The notes beneath the pieces were generated by a model. It was not told the DNA's origin. It ran no database searches and saw only the letters and a list, made by a program, of their open reading frames with translations. From Ricinus communis (lineage: Eukaryota > Streptophyta > Magnoliopsida > Malpighiales > Euphorbiaceae), in NCBI RefSeq assembly GCF_019578655.1, contig NC_063258.1, forward strand, positions 26,540,802 to 26,604,801: 64,000 nucleotides of DNA, in the 5' to 3' direction. Each line of letters starts with the position of its first letter. Positions within the stretch are counted from its first letter, which is position 1. The position numbers and the translations under genes are program-made. Shown here piece after piece: positions 1-12,200 of the stretch.

Positions 1-117
1 CAACTTGCAATTCGTGGTGATGAAGAACTCGATACTCTGATCAAAGGTACCATTGCTGGTGGTGGAGTCATCCCTCACATCCACAAGTCGCTTATTAACA
101 AATCATCCAAAGAATAG
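1..117 (+). CDS. H2A.Z: Histone H2A.Z variant, C-terminal end (partial)
   Basis: The first 38 codons read without interruption to a TAG at 115-117. They give the C-terminal end of the histone fold and docking domain of H2A.Z, including the stretches [18 protein letters not shown] and [11 protein letters not shown]. The short tail after the docking domain (SSKE) fits H2A.Z and lacks the SQEF motif of H2A.X and the long SPKK tail of H2A.W. H2A.Z replaces H2A in nucleosomes near transcription starts and is deposited by the SWR1 complex. The 5' exons lie outside the window, so start and intron structure cannot be given. The 3' UTR follows directly; AT-rich sequence to about 500 is consistent with it. 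Family identity is very secure; which paralogue it is cannot be told. Confidence 0.93.
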   Translation, partial: QLAIRGDEELDTLIKGTIAGGGVIPHIHKSLINKSSKE

Positions 118-1625
118 CTTTGCCATATGGGTTTTGTCTCTGTGCATCTGCCAAGTGGAAAAATTCCTTCCTTGCTGATGTGATTCTGCGCTCAGTGACC
201 ATGCTTCTGTTCAAGACTTCTGTGAGATTAGGGACCTGAATTTGTGTTAAATTGTTAGCTTAATACCTCTTTTTTCTTTTTTGTCAGTTCAGTTGGCAAG
301 ACTTGTTGTGTTTCTGATATGCTGTGGAGATGTGGATAATGACATTGTTTAACAATTCTAATCTTTGCTCAAAATTTATGGTAGTAGTATTGACCATTTG
401 CATTACATTGGGAATATATCAAATCTCAAATTGAGTGGGCATCTTTGTATACTTAGCTGCATAAATTGTTGGTTGCTGCGCGTAAGCGATTCAATGTAAC
501 AGTTGACATTGGTATGTTACAATTTCATTGTTGGCTGCTGTGTACTTTTTTTGACCCCTTCAATTACCGGATTTGTGCTATAGTTTTAGTTTTTCCTGGA
601 ATAACATAGCATGATTAGGTTTCCTCTTGAGGTTCAGGCACAGTAAACCACTTGAAGGGTGCATCTCGTAATGCCCTGCAGGCCATATGCATGTTTGTTG
701 TACCCTTGCATCCACACAGGACTCTAAAATTTCTTGAAGTAGGATAGGAGATAATATTATTAGCTTTCAGCATTCTTCCATAGTAGAGAAATTATTTTAA
801 GTATAATTAATCCTTTATGCACCATAGAGACGTGCAAAAATGGGTTCTACTTGTTTCCACAGACTGTTCACCGAATAATTTGTCCATAGTAAGGTCGTTG
901 CCATCAAGATTCAATGTTCCAATTTGCCTGCTTACGATTTTAACTCCAAAATATATGATCAATATCCACAAGCTACGGTATCAAAATTGATATTTGACTT
1001 TTATAGCAGCCAAAAAAATCGGATCCCAGAAACATATGTTGGTTATCTTCTTGGAATCTTATAACGTGAAGGAAGAGCAAATACAGCTCATATTGGACCA
1101 TGAAAAACAAAGATGCGAAAGAGTTTTGACTTAGCTCAGTCGAAATTGCCTGAAGTCTATCTCTCTTCGTAGTCTCGGCGGCAGAGCCGAGGATTAATGA
1201 GAAATGTACACCGTCGTAGAAGTATTATTATTATAATTGTTTGTGGAATCATTAGATAAGAGCTAGATAGAATTACTGAATTTCCTGATACTGATCTTAA
1301 ATCAGCTTTCTCACAATGAATCTTTTACTTCTCCCTGCATTCTGGTGTTACACATATATCAGCACCCGCCTCCAGGTACTGAAATTGTTATGCATACAAT
1401 GTGACTCGGTGAAAGAAAAACAGAAGCCATTCAAGTAGCAATTTGTGATGCTATCACTGAAAGCAGAAATGAAATGCCAATATCATATCAGATACAAATT
1501 CCAACTCCAGTCCTCTAAATAATCTGATCCTAATTCTAAAATAATTAAAAAAATTGCCTGTGCGATACATCAATCAATTCACACGTCCTCAAGAATCTCA
1601 ACGCCATAACTAATAATGTTTGGGC
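118..1625. other. Convergent intergenic region with two 3' UTRs
   Basis: This stretch separates the H2A.Z stop from the stop of the minus-strand KCS gene, so it holds both 3' UTRs and terminators. I see no open frame with coding character, no repeat and no RNA gene in it. Confidence 0.6.
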
Positions 1626-3161
1626 CTAGATTGCTGAAACTTTAGGAACATCAACTGGGAACTGGTGGATCTCATCCATCCATGGGTTCTTTTCCTTTGC
1701 AGGGTTTACGGTCCTTAAGGCCTTCCATACTGCACTGTTACACTTAAACCCTGAACCAAACGCTATTTGCCATGTTCTATCTCCCTTCTTCATCCTGCCT
1801 TTGGCTTCTGAATAAGCCAATTCATACCAAAGGGAACTGCTTGAGGTATTGCCAAACCGGTAAAGTGTCATCCTTGATGGCTCCATGTGCCATTCAGACA
1901 GCTGCAAGTTCTTCTCCAATTCATCCAAAACAGCTCTTCCTCCAGCATGGATGCAGAAATGCTCAAAAGCCAGTTTGAAATCAGGGATGTAAGGCTTGAT
2001 CTTCATCTTGAAAAGTTTCTTTCCAACCAATGTAGCAAAGAATAGCAGCTGTTCGGACATGGGCAGAACAAGAGGACCCAAAGTAGTGATGTTAGTTTTC
2101 AAAGCATCACCTGCAACTGCCATGAGATCCTTTGACAAAGTAACACCGACTTTCCCATTGGAGTCCTCTTCTTGGGTAACACAAGTAAAGCACTTATCAT
2201 CCGCTCCCTTGTGAGTGCGTACAGTATGTACTAATTGGTACTTTGACTTTCTTCTGTCAGACCGTTTGTTTGAAAGCAGTATTGCAGCTCCTCCCATTCT
2301 AAACAAACAGTTTGAAACAAGCTTTGATCGATCATTTCCAAAGTACCAGTTCAATGTGATGTTCTCCATGCTGATGACCAAAGCATAGGAGTTTGGATGG
2401 ACCTGAAGAAGATCCTTAGCAAGAGCTATTGAAATCAGGCCAGCACTGCAACCCATGCCACCCAGATTGAAGCTAACTATATTCCCTCGAAGCTTATAAT
2501 GATTAATTACCATGGCAGAAAGAGATGGAGTAGGGTTGAACAAGCTACAATTCACAATCAAGATTCCAATATCTTTAGGCTTAATTGAGGTCTTAGCCAA
2601 AAGCTCATCAACGCAACCAAACATGACAGTCTCAGCTTCTTTTCGAGCCTCTTGCATTGATGGGTTAGGAGGAATATTGAGGACAGCCTCAGGAAGGTAA
2701 GTTAAATCCCCAAGGCCAGATCTCTCAAGAATCCTCTGCTGAAAGTTGAGGTTCTCCTCAGTAAATGTTCCAGTCATCCGAGACTGATCCATGAATATCC
2801 TTTTTGTGCATTTACGAGATTCTTCAGGCTTGTAGCAAGCAAAATTGACAAGGTACACAGGGCGAGGACGAGTCATAAAATAGAGTGTGAATAAGAAAAC
2901 AAGGAGTGTTGAACAGACAATCACCGATATGAGGTTGAATTGTAGATGTTCCCAAAGGGTGTAAAGATCTTGCATTGAAAATGTTGAAAGCTGAGCTGCA
3001 ATTACAACTACAAGAGGAGACAGGAAGAGGTACATTGCATGAGTGATTAGGTAATGATACCCAAGCTTCACATACTTTAGCTTCACTGATTTTTTGAAAT
3101 CAGGAAGGTTTCGTGACGATGACTGTGGGATCAAGGGTGTTGTTGGCTTTGGCTCTGCCAT
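1626..3161 (-). CDS. KCS: 3-ketoacyl-CoA synthase (KCS11-like)
   Basis: A single open frame of 511 residues, the normal length for a plant KCS. The enzyme condenses malonyl-CoA with long-chain acyl-CoA at the ER membrane, the first and chain-length-setting step of very-long-chain fatty acid elongation for waxes, suberin and sphingolipids. Two hydrophobic segments lie near residues 38-58 and 75-95, followed by the FAE1/CUT1-type condensing domain. The catalytic triad is complete: Cys238 in GGMGCSAG, His405 in CIHAGGRA and Asn438 in FGNTSSSS. The N-terminal block after residue 17 ([20 protein letters not shown]) is strongly characteristic of the KCS4/9/11/17 group, from remembered family sequences. 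The coding region has no intron, but the leader probably does. The ATG at 3159-3161 has no in-frame competitor upstream. I infer a functional enzyme; the exact paralogue needs a tree. Confidence 0.95.
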   Translation of the reverse strand: MAEPKPTTPLIPQSSSRNLPDFKKSVKLKYVKLGYHYLITHAMYLFLSPLVVVIAAQLSTFSMQDLYTLWEHLQFNLISVIVCSTLLVFLFTLYFMTRPRPVYLVNFACYKPEESRKCTKRIFMDQSRMTGTFTEENLNFQQRILERSGLGDLTYLPEAVLNIPPNPSMQEARKEAETVMFGCVDELLAKTSIKPKDIGILIVNCSLFNPTPSLSAMVINHYKLRGNIVSFNLGGMGCSAGLISIALAKDLLQVHPNSYALVISMENITLNWYFGNDRSKLVSNCLFRMGGAAILLSNKRSDRRKSKYQLVHTVRTHKGADDKCFTCVTQEEDSNGKVGVTLSKDLMAVAGDALKTNITTLGPLVLPMSEQLLFFATLVGKKLFKMKIKPYIPDFKLAFEHFCIHAGGRAVLDELEKNLQLSEWHMEPSRMTLYRFGNTSSSSLWYELAYSEAKGRMKKGDRTWQIAFGSGFKCNSAVWKALRTVNPAKEKNPWMDEIHQFPVDVPKVSAI

Positions 3162-3884
3162 CTCTCCTCTGTGAAAGGTTCACTTAATTTGATCAGAATT
3201 GAGAGTATATTTGGGAGAACAGTCAAATTCAATAACATTAACAATGAAAAGTAAAAGAAAAAAGCACAAGACTTTATAAAGATCTTACCATTTGCTGTAG
3301 TGAAAAACTGAAATTCAATTCCTAATGACTTTTTATAGGAAGAAAAGCCTAAAAGCCCTATATTTTTTCTACCTTTTAACAGAGAAATCAAAATTAAGAG
3401 TCCGGAAAAAATGGGTTATCCCTATCCCTAATCTAACAATGTAGAGTTCCGTGAGCAACGAAACTATGTAAGAATCGAAACCGAACTCGTGAAAGTATCA
3501 AAAAAGATATAATTGCATTTACATATATAAGACTCCGTTTAAACTACTGTAACGATTGCCCTTTTCATATCCAATATTTTATCCTTTATGACAGATGTAA
3601 ATAGCTAAGCTAAAAGTCCCAGATCAGAATTTCGCGTAAAGATCAAAACTTTTATGCATTTAGAGAGACCATAGTAGCAGAAAAAGAAAATTACAAATCA
3701 TACCCAGATCACCGTTACCATTCAGTTAAACCAGATTGAAAGAAGAAATAGATAACAAACTCATAAAATTGAGAAAAAAAAAAACAAATAAAATGCATTA
3801 CTAAACATATCCGGAACAGAAAAGAAAAACAAACCTGAATGGCAAATCCCCAGAAGAATCGCTTTAATCTCAAAGAAGAAGCCA

Positions 3885-3933
<49 letters not shown>

Positions 3934-3961
3934 GAGATGCAATGATATGTAGAAATGGGGA
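3162..3961 (-). promoter_or_regulatory. KCS 5' leader with a probable intron and a (GA)21 tract
   Basis: On the minus strand a consensus-like acceptor (TTTCACAG) ends at 3169, seven bases before the KCS ATG. A donor (CAG/GTTTG) lies at 3834-3835 and another (GTAAG) at 3284-3288, so the leader is probably spliced. A (GA)21 microsatellite at 3889-3930 reads as (TC)21 in the transcript sense. It lies just downstream of a TTTAAATATAG box (about 3976-3986) that could set the start site near 3950. Splicing is inferred from consensus sites only. Confidence 0.4.
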
Positions 3962-6900
3962 ATAATAGTGTTCTACACTATATTTAAACTTGAAAATTCT
4001 GTGCGGTCTAGTATTAGATTAAGAAAAAGAAATATAAATCAAATTAAAAAGCAAAGAGAGAGAAGTGCGTGAAGAGAAATTGGGAATTTACATAATATAT
4101 ATATAGAGAGAGAGAGAGAGGGAGGGAGCATAGATGTGAAAATAATAGTGGACTGGGGAGAAGAAGCCAGCTAGGAAGGAAGGTTAGGTGGCCAATTGGA
4201 CGCGTTTTTGTTTTGATGTTTCAAAATGTAGAGAGTGGCACAGGGAGAGAGATAGAGGCGGCCCCAACCCTTTCTCCGCCAACTGAGTTTGAAATGTTTT
4301 CAAGTCGTCGACCCTTTTTTTTCTAGATGATGACTTTCCTTTTCCTCCTTCCATGGAAATGGGCTGCCAATTGCCATAAATATAAGGTCATTTTCTTTAT
4401 CAACAAAACAAGTTGACATATCTTATATCACATACACATATTTTTTCTTAAACATAGATAAAACTTATTTACAAACATATTACTAATTTCTTGGCTTAGA
4501 TATTAGAGGAATGATCTAAATCTAGGTTCATAAATACAATTTCAAAACTTGATTCCAATAATAACTTTTATTATTTATAATTTTAATTATGTTATTTTAC
4601 TTGCAACATGTATAAATTATAATAATAATAATTATTATAATATACAAATATTTGATAAATAATAATATTAACCATTAATTAATTAGATTAATCATTAATT
4701 AATTCTATTAGAATTATAAAAATATTAAATTAAATTGATTATTAAGATTAGATCAATTACTTACTAATTTTAAAAGTAATTTAGCTTAGATATATATATA
4801 GATAGGTAGAATGTGCATAAATTGACTTGCTTATAGTCTGAACCAAAAAAGGAATCCTAAAATCAATTATTATTTGTATTTGTATTCTTTATTTTTATTT
4901 TTATTGGCCAGTTAGGAAATATTAATATCCAATATTCATATTATTTCATTGTAAAACTAAAGATATTAACAAGAAAAATAACCTTTTATCGATATGGTCC
5001 AAACTTTGGTGATAAAAACTATAATAGCAGCGAGGAAAGCTATCATATTTTCTTAGATTTTCCACAAATTATTTCTTTTAAGTTATATATAGTTTGTTTG
5101 TTCAGAAAGAAAGTATATTGTTTAGTCAATTTAAATTACCTCATGACATCAGAAACTAATAGATATCATAATATTTACGTTACAATTAACAAAATAATTA
5201 CAAAAAAGGAACACATAAATCACGTGTGAAAGCCCCCCTTTTTTTTCTTTTGGATAACAGCAAACCAATTCTATTTTGGTCAGGAGAAGAAGGAAGGGCT
5301 CAGGAAACGTGAGTGAATACCCTTATTATTGCATTGGAACAAACAAATGTTATTCAAATTTAATTGGACCAGTGATTCTTAAACAGCAACAATATATTTT
5401 TGCACTTATAGTTATAAATAATGTGAGCTTCTCTCCATGTGGGTCCGGGGCCGTTCGTGAGTTAGGATGAATTGGGTGAGCCGAAGGTTTATTTTCGTAT
5501 CCAACCGGTTTGTGAAATCTCTGAGTTGGAATTAATTTACACTCAGACAAATTTTGATTAGTCGGTTTCCTTAAATATATTTGTTTATTGATCGGATTCT
5601 CAATCAAAGTGTTGAATTGATGGTCACAATCTATCTTATTTGTAAATTTCATCTTTTATTTTAAATTAAATAGTTAAAATTTTATTTTTATTTTTTACAA
5701 ATGTATTATTATGTCTTAAATAATAAATTTCAATTATAAATTCAATAATTAGTAGTATTTAAACGTAATCTATCATATTATTGATATTAACAATAACATA
5801 AATAGATCTTAATTCGTTAAACTCTCAATAAAAATCAAAATTAAAATAAAAGAGAATAATTAAAAGGAATTTTTGTGAGTGGCTCACATTTATTTTAATA
5901 TTAACTAATATGTTACTTCTTGTTAAATAATAAGTCTAATATTAAAAAATAACATGTTAATTAATAAGTTGCCTTTTCAATTAAATAATAATTTTAAATT
6001 TTTTAAAATGACAATTATATTTTATTATTAATTTATGTAAACATAAATAATATATTAATTATGATTCATTGAATTATTTATTATATAAATTTAATTTAAT
6101 ATTATTTAAATTTTTATATGAATATTATATTTAAAATAATTGCAATAGTAGTAAAATACACTGATACATTAACAGTTTAAATAATTTAGTAAATTAATCA
6201 TAAAAATTTTATTTATATACTAATGATTTAAAATAAAAAAATTGAAAGGAACAATGCAAGAGTAACATATTAAAAATCAATTAATTGCTAAGTGAAACTT
6301 TTTTTAAAAAATAACGAACTTAATAAAAAAAAAGTAAAAATGAAACAAAATAATCTAAATAAAAATAAATAAGTTGATTATAGATAAAGTATTTAGGTTT
6401 TGTGAGGACCGTCTAAATTTGTGAACAAAGAAATTAAAACATGCTTGTAAAGTATTTGATTAAAATTCATAAAATTTATTTAGATTTTATATGCTTTAAA
6501 TATAATAAAAATTAATTTAATATTCTATATATTAAAATTTTATAAAATTATTTATAGCTAAATCAAATTTCAACAAAATAGATAAAATTTTCGGATAGAT
6601 TTTCCATTATTAAATCAGTATATTACATAACATTAAAATATTTTTTTAATTTTATTATTTTAATTTTATTTATTTAAAATTAAAAATAAATCTAAAGCGC
6701 AGTTTTTTTTTTCCCTTTTAATAAACTCGAGCCTATATACACAAAATTCATAAAATTATAATTTAATAAATTTTCGGTTTATTCGGTTTCATAGAATCAG
6801 ATTCAGCGGCTAACAACCCTAACGTGGGGTATGCGACCCTTCTTTCAATATTTATATTCTGAACTTTTAGACATAGACAAAGGGCATATACCTTTAACTT

Positions 6901-7279
6901 TAAGGGTAGACATTTCCTTATCCACTTCACAATTGACAGCTCACTTTACATTTCCTGCTCTTTAAAACTTATTATTATAATTAGCTGTGATGAACTTCCA
7001 CAAATCTCACCTAATTTACAATTTTAGACTTTTAATATATAATTATATACCAATTTTGCTTTGATGAATTTCCCAATTTGTGAAATCATATAAACAAATT
7101 TTGAGGCTGATTAATTAATGTGAAAAATTTATGGAATATTATAATTATTAATCTCCAAAGGAAAAATATGAATGTTATAATAATAATAATTAAATGAATC
7201 TTTTTTTCCAACTCAGTTGTATGTGTTGGTCACATGGACACAAAGGCATGTCACATGCGTGGTTTTGAAGACTGATTTT
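3962..7279. other. AT-rich intergenic region, including the KCS promoter
   Basis: Upstream of the KCS leader lies a second TA/GA tract (about 4093-4120), then about 3 kb of very AT-rich DNA. The open frames here are short and lack coding character. I see no convincing terminal repeats or RNA genes. Confidence 0.5.
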
Positions 7280-7788
7280 TCAGTATTCACGTGCTTGAGA
7301 TTCTTGTCCTTTTCTTTTCTCCAGTTCCTTTATATAATTGAATATGTTCGTAGTTCTATCCATGTCATTGATTGAACCTTCTTTTCTGTAACAAGAAAGA
7401 GATTTCATTAATCCTCCGAATAAGTAGTCCACAAAGATTTCTACCCAAGAGATACGCAAACTACTATCAAAAGATTGAGCCCAGAAGAAATTAAATGTTT
7501 CCTAATTTCATTTAGTTAATAGTTATTATTACAACAATTTGGTTTACAAATAATCCACTGACTTACTTTTCTGTATCAGCCCAGCTGAATGCGGCAGCAG
7601 TTGACCCCTGTAATAAATTCAGAAGATAATAGAAGGGTATGTCCAGTGAACACAGAAATAATAAATACTGAAGGGACCATCGATTAAAACCTTGCACTAA
7701 AAGCAGATTTAAAAATTCATCTAACAATTCTGCCAATCCTGGAAAGAACCCATGAAAGAAGTTTGAACTGAGCAAGTCAATCAGTCTC
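7280..7788 (-). CDS. Two 3' exons of an unidentified, partly hydrophobic protein
   Basis: Two exons can be joined on the minus strand: 7788-7567 (222 nt) and 7385-7280. Between them is a clean intron with GTAAGT at 7566-7561 and a pyrimidine-rich TTACAG acceptor at 7391-7386. Phases agree (1 + 73 codons + 2, then 1), and the second exon reads 34 more codons to TGA at 7282-7280. The first exon has an acceptor-like GATAG before 7788. The predicted C-terminus has an amphipathic to hydrophobic stretch (DEFLNLLLVQGFNRWSLQY) and then a charged tail (KELEKRKGQESQ). I do not recognise it. No 5' exons were found between 7788 and the end of the SOUL gene at 9248, so this is a gene with distant or missing 5' exons, a relic, or an alternative 3' part of the neighbour. 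Exon 7 of the SOUL gene ends in a phase that does not fit. Confidence 0.45.
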
Positions 7789-9247
7789 CTATCAAACCAA
7801 CATTAGGGAAGCTTCGGAATATCATATTCATATCTTAGTTACGTATTTCAGTGTCTTTCACTTTTAGAAAACTTTATAGCAAATGATGATCAAATTGTAT
7901 AATATTATTAAAATATTTTAATATAACACACAATTATTATTATTTTTTAGACTGTAACATTAACATTTATTAATGTTATAGTGCAATTTAATTATTATTT
8001 ACTAAAAATTATATTTACATAATATTAAAATGATAAAAGATAAACTATTGATTCTAAAATAAAAATATATTAAATTAAGTAATAATTTATAAGATTATTT
8101 TATTTTATTTTTTAAGTGTGCTGTAAATTGAAAAGGCTCATTCATTAGCTGCCTTTGCGTGTTGTAAGCCAAGTATACGACACAAATAAATCACTGCTCT
8201 GTTGAAAAAGCCATTTCCATTCATTCATTTTGACATTCTTGTGCCCTGATTACAAACGGCGATGGAGCATGGGTTATGACATTCTATAAATGATTGGACC
8301 TAAGTAGGGCGGATGAGGGGAGGAACAGGAACTTCTGTTTCTTTTATATAATCTACATCAATATTAAAAAAATTATATTGTTATTTATATATTTTAATAA
8401 TATATTAATATTTATATATTTCTATTGATTTAAAAATAATAAAATTAATTACTCAGCAATAATAAAATATATATGTGATGTAAAATTATAATAAAAATAA
8501 CTATATATTAATTTTATAGGAATTGAGATAGACATCGGAGCTGGAAGACTTAATTTCATTCTCTAACGACTATCTTTTCGACTGTCAACACCATGATTTA
8601 AAATACTTATCTGTGTTTGAACATGTGTTGATATAATGTTGTTTAAATATGACGCATTTGCCTGTAAGGTTATGGCCAAAGAAGTGAAAACTACACATCT
8701 TTAACTGTCCTATACAACCTTTTTAAGCAACCAATATAAAAGTCAGTTTTTCAAAATTGTCCATGATTGAAGGGAAAACCGAATATCTGTGTCACATTCA
8801 TCCAATTTGGTTTATTTCTTAGAACTTATGTCTTACACGCAATGAATTAAAGCACTATTCATCTTTATAACGCTACAACTACCCCTTTCCCTCTATTCCC
8901 ATTAGAATAATCAAAAGAGTACCCATCAAAAAATCCAATTTAAATTGCATTTCAAAAGAATGTTCTTCTAGTATCTATATCCTCATACAGTTCAGGCTTT
9001 GATTTGATAGTTGCAAAATCAGAATTTACTACAATAGTGGAACCAGTACAGCAGCAACGTTTATACAGATTCTGAACGAGTCTATATCTTTTCAACTTTC
9101 TATGTAAAGGGCACCTACGTATTTGAATTTTCGCGTTACATGTACCTGATATGCTGTTTGTTTACAATTTGTCAAAATACATTGTTACAGTAACGTATTG
9201 GAAGGGGGGGGATAATGAACGGAAAATGCCAGTCAAAGGATGTTAAC
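7789..9247. other. Gap between the SOUL gene and the orphan exons
   Basis: Mostly AT-rich, with a short less AT-rich patch at about 8150-8330. Any 5' exons of the orphan gene at 7280-7788 should lie here, but I found no stretch with open frame plus splice sites. It also holds the 3' UTR of the SOUL gene. Confidence 0.4.
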
Positions 9248-12200
9248 TTATTCCAGTGAGAATTCTTCAAGCCAAATCAGCACCTCGTTCCTCTTCAATC
9301 CAAACAACCATAAATCAGTAATGAGAATTGTCTGTCAATGGTTATGATGACAATATTCAAAAACTAATCAATGAATTCACCAAAAACTAATATCCAATCC
9401 ACCAAATGTATGACGGTGAACAAAAAAAGGCTGCTACATTGCAGTGCTCATAAGAAGACAGGAGAGTAAATAAAATGGATGAGAAAATAAAAAAATAATC
9501 AAGCTTATTCAAGTGAGAATAATGCAACACAGAACCTTAGCAGGGGGTAGCATTTATAGGATAAAAATTCTAACCATGATACTTAGCCTTGACCTGACAT
9601 TCAAGTTGATTTATATGAATCCTCTTTGTTTTCATGTCTTCATAGCATGCTATATGGGACAGAAGCATGACTCAGATTTTGGATTCCATGTACCAATTCA
9701 TAGCCATTCATTTCAGCTGTGAAGGAGGAAATAGAGTTTCCACCTCCTTCAAGTACAGAAGCGAGCGACAGAGACTATTTAGGAGTAGATATGGACTTAC
9801 AGCTAATTAATATTTAGGGGTAGTGACCACATTTCAGTGAAAAGAGTAGAACTAAGCTCAGCAGCAGAAACAATGGAAATAAACTTGAAGACAGATAGAA
9901 CTATATCTTACCATCGTGAAGCTCCATGTTCGGCCTGGATCATTGTAGCGAGCAAGCAAACAACCTGCTTTTGGTCTAAGACCATCTTGAATAAGACTTG
10001 CACGCAGTGCTTTCTCTTTTTGACGAACAATATCCTCAGTTGGTTTTCCACTGAACTTCAGTACTGCAGCAGCGCCTCCTTCCACCTTCCTCAGGCTAAT
10101 TTTCTCTTGATTAGGATCTGGTAGACTGGTCAAAGATACATAATTTGTTTCTTAGCCATGGCCGCGGCTCAAGGGTACCAAAATTTTATGTATATGTGAA
10201 AATTTATGCTCTTCTTTCTTATGATTTTCTTTTTGGAATCTAAGCTTAATTTAATGTTTAGAGCCCTCAATTTTTATTTCAATGTAAAAATAAAAAGGAA
10301 CAAAGCTCTGTTGAGTTGAATTTTTGGACTTTTAAGATTAATTAATATTTAGGGGCCTAAGAGCATAATTTCTATAATAAATAGCATCTTAAGGAATATT
10401 CAAATATAAAGAGTAAAATATTTTATTTAAGTCCAATAGACTCTTTATATTTTATTTTTTACTTTACTTTTATTTCCATAATTATTAATAATTTTAATTT
10501 CTTTTTCCTTTTAACTTTTACCAATAGAAAAATAAGAATTACAAATATCAACTAAATTAATTGGATAAAAACTTGTAATGCATTTATTAAATATAAAGTA
10601 GAAAGTGAAATTTAACTCTCCATATATAGAGAGACAAATTGACTATCTACTTTATATTTAAAGAAAAAAGAATGCATTGAAATGTTATTTTATGATATGA
10701 CTCTTTAAAAATAAAGAGTTTGACATATATAAAAAGTGTATTAAAATACGCCAAGAATTTTTAAATTTTTTGTTTGGATTTGATCTACATATCTGATTTG
10801 TATCTATAATTTACATGGTTGATTTGAAATTTCAGTAATATTTTTTATTTTTATTATGTGTCTGAAGAAAAAAATGCAATCATAAGAACAAAAATCAAGT
10901 GCTATAGTTTCTTGTATTTTCTATAATTATTTTTATTTAATAAAATGATTTTGAAGATTTCAAGAAATATCGATTAAAAATTTACTTTCTAGATGTGAAT
11001 AGAATAGATTAATTATAAAGATTTGATAGTTTGAAAGGCAAAAATAGTAACTTTTTAAGTAATTATTTATATTAATAGAGGACCATCAGAAGGAGCCAAT
11101 CTAGAGCTAGATGTTGCCTTGAGGCAGCCTACTTAGCCACTCGCATTACGGCATGAAATTATTGAACTTTGTTCTCAAAAATTTCTTTCAACCTATAAAG
11201 TACTAATGAGATGAATCCATTTCCAGTAATTATAGTTTTGGACTTTTGGAGCCAAAGAAAGAAAAGAAAAGTGGATGAGTTTCACCTGCTCAAGTCTTTA
11301 TCCAATGGAAGAACTATCTGAATGGACACTTTAGATGCTTCAGGATCATTTGCCTCAGTGAAGACAGGTGTAGTCATTGGTATTTTTTCCATTGTCGAAT
11401 TCTTTCCGAAGATATACCTGCAAAGACAGCATCAATTATCTGAATGAAGGAGAGACAAAATTGTAAAATTTGATCTCAGCAGATTCTCACCCAGCAACAT
11501 CATTGAATCCAGTTGACCCCGACAATCTATCTCCACTTGTTTCTACAACAATAAATGGGGTATATTTTCTTACCTGTAAAAACATTGTGATATATATATA
11601 AGAGTTATGGCATAATTGGAACCACACACAATATATGTAACTCAAAAAGGATAAGCTCCTGGAACCATTACTAATAATTACAAGCAAAATGAAACTAAGT
11701 GCAACCAAATTTCTCAATGGAAAAATAGACACAACTCAGCAGCAGCAGAGTTGCCATATACGCATTCTGCTGGTCAATTGGTTTTGTTTGCTAGTGTAAT
11801 TGCTCCCCACAGGCCAAGCAGCTTTGCAGCACATTCTGCTGCAGCATGAATTTCAATCTATGGAGAAACTCCACCTCTTGGAGGATGCACCGGGCCATCC
11901 TCTTGAGTATTATTCTTATTATTATCAATTCTTGGTACACAACCAAAAGATTGATTCTTTCAGAAATACTGAATACAAAGAATAAGCTAGAAAAACCAGC
12001 ACAAAACAAAGAAAAACACTTAATGGTTCTTATTAATTATGTATAATTCAATTACTAAACATAGCATATGTTTGGTTGAAATCCATAAAGGAATTCATTT
12101 TATTTAAGAAAAATAGATGAGAGAGAAACTAAAATGGAAATGATAAAGTCGAAGGAGATATTTTGGTGTTATGAAATACATTTACAAACTAATATGTAAT

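Noticed and set aside
3131..3391. Frame of 86 codons upstream of KCS
   Set aside because: It lies across the probable leader intron and overlaps the KCS start out of frame.
11791..12046. Overlapping frames on both strands within the SOUL gene
   Set aside because: They lie within the intron between exons 4 and 5 and match no domain.
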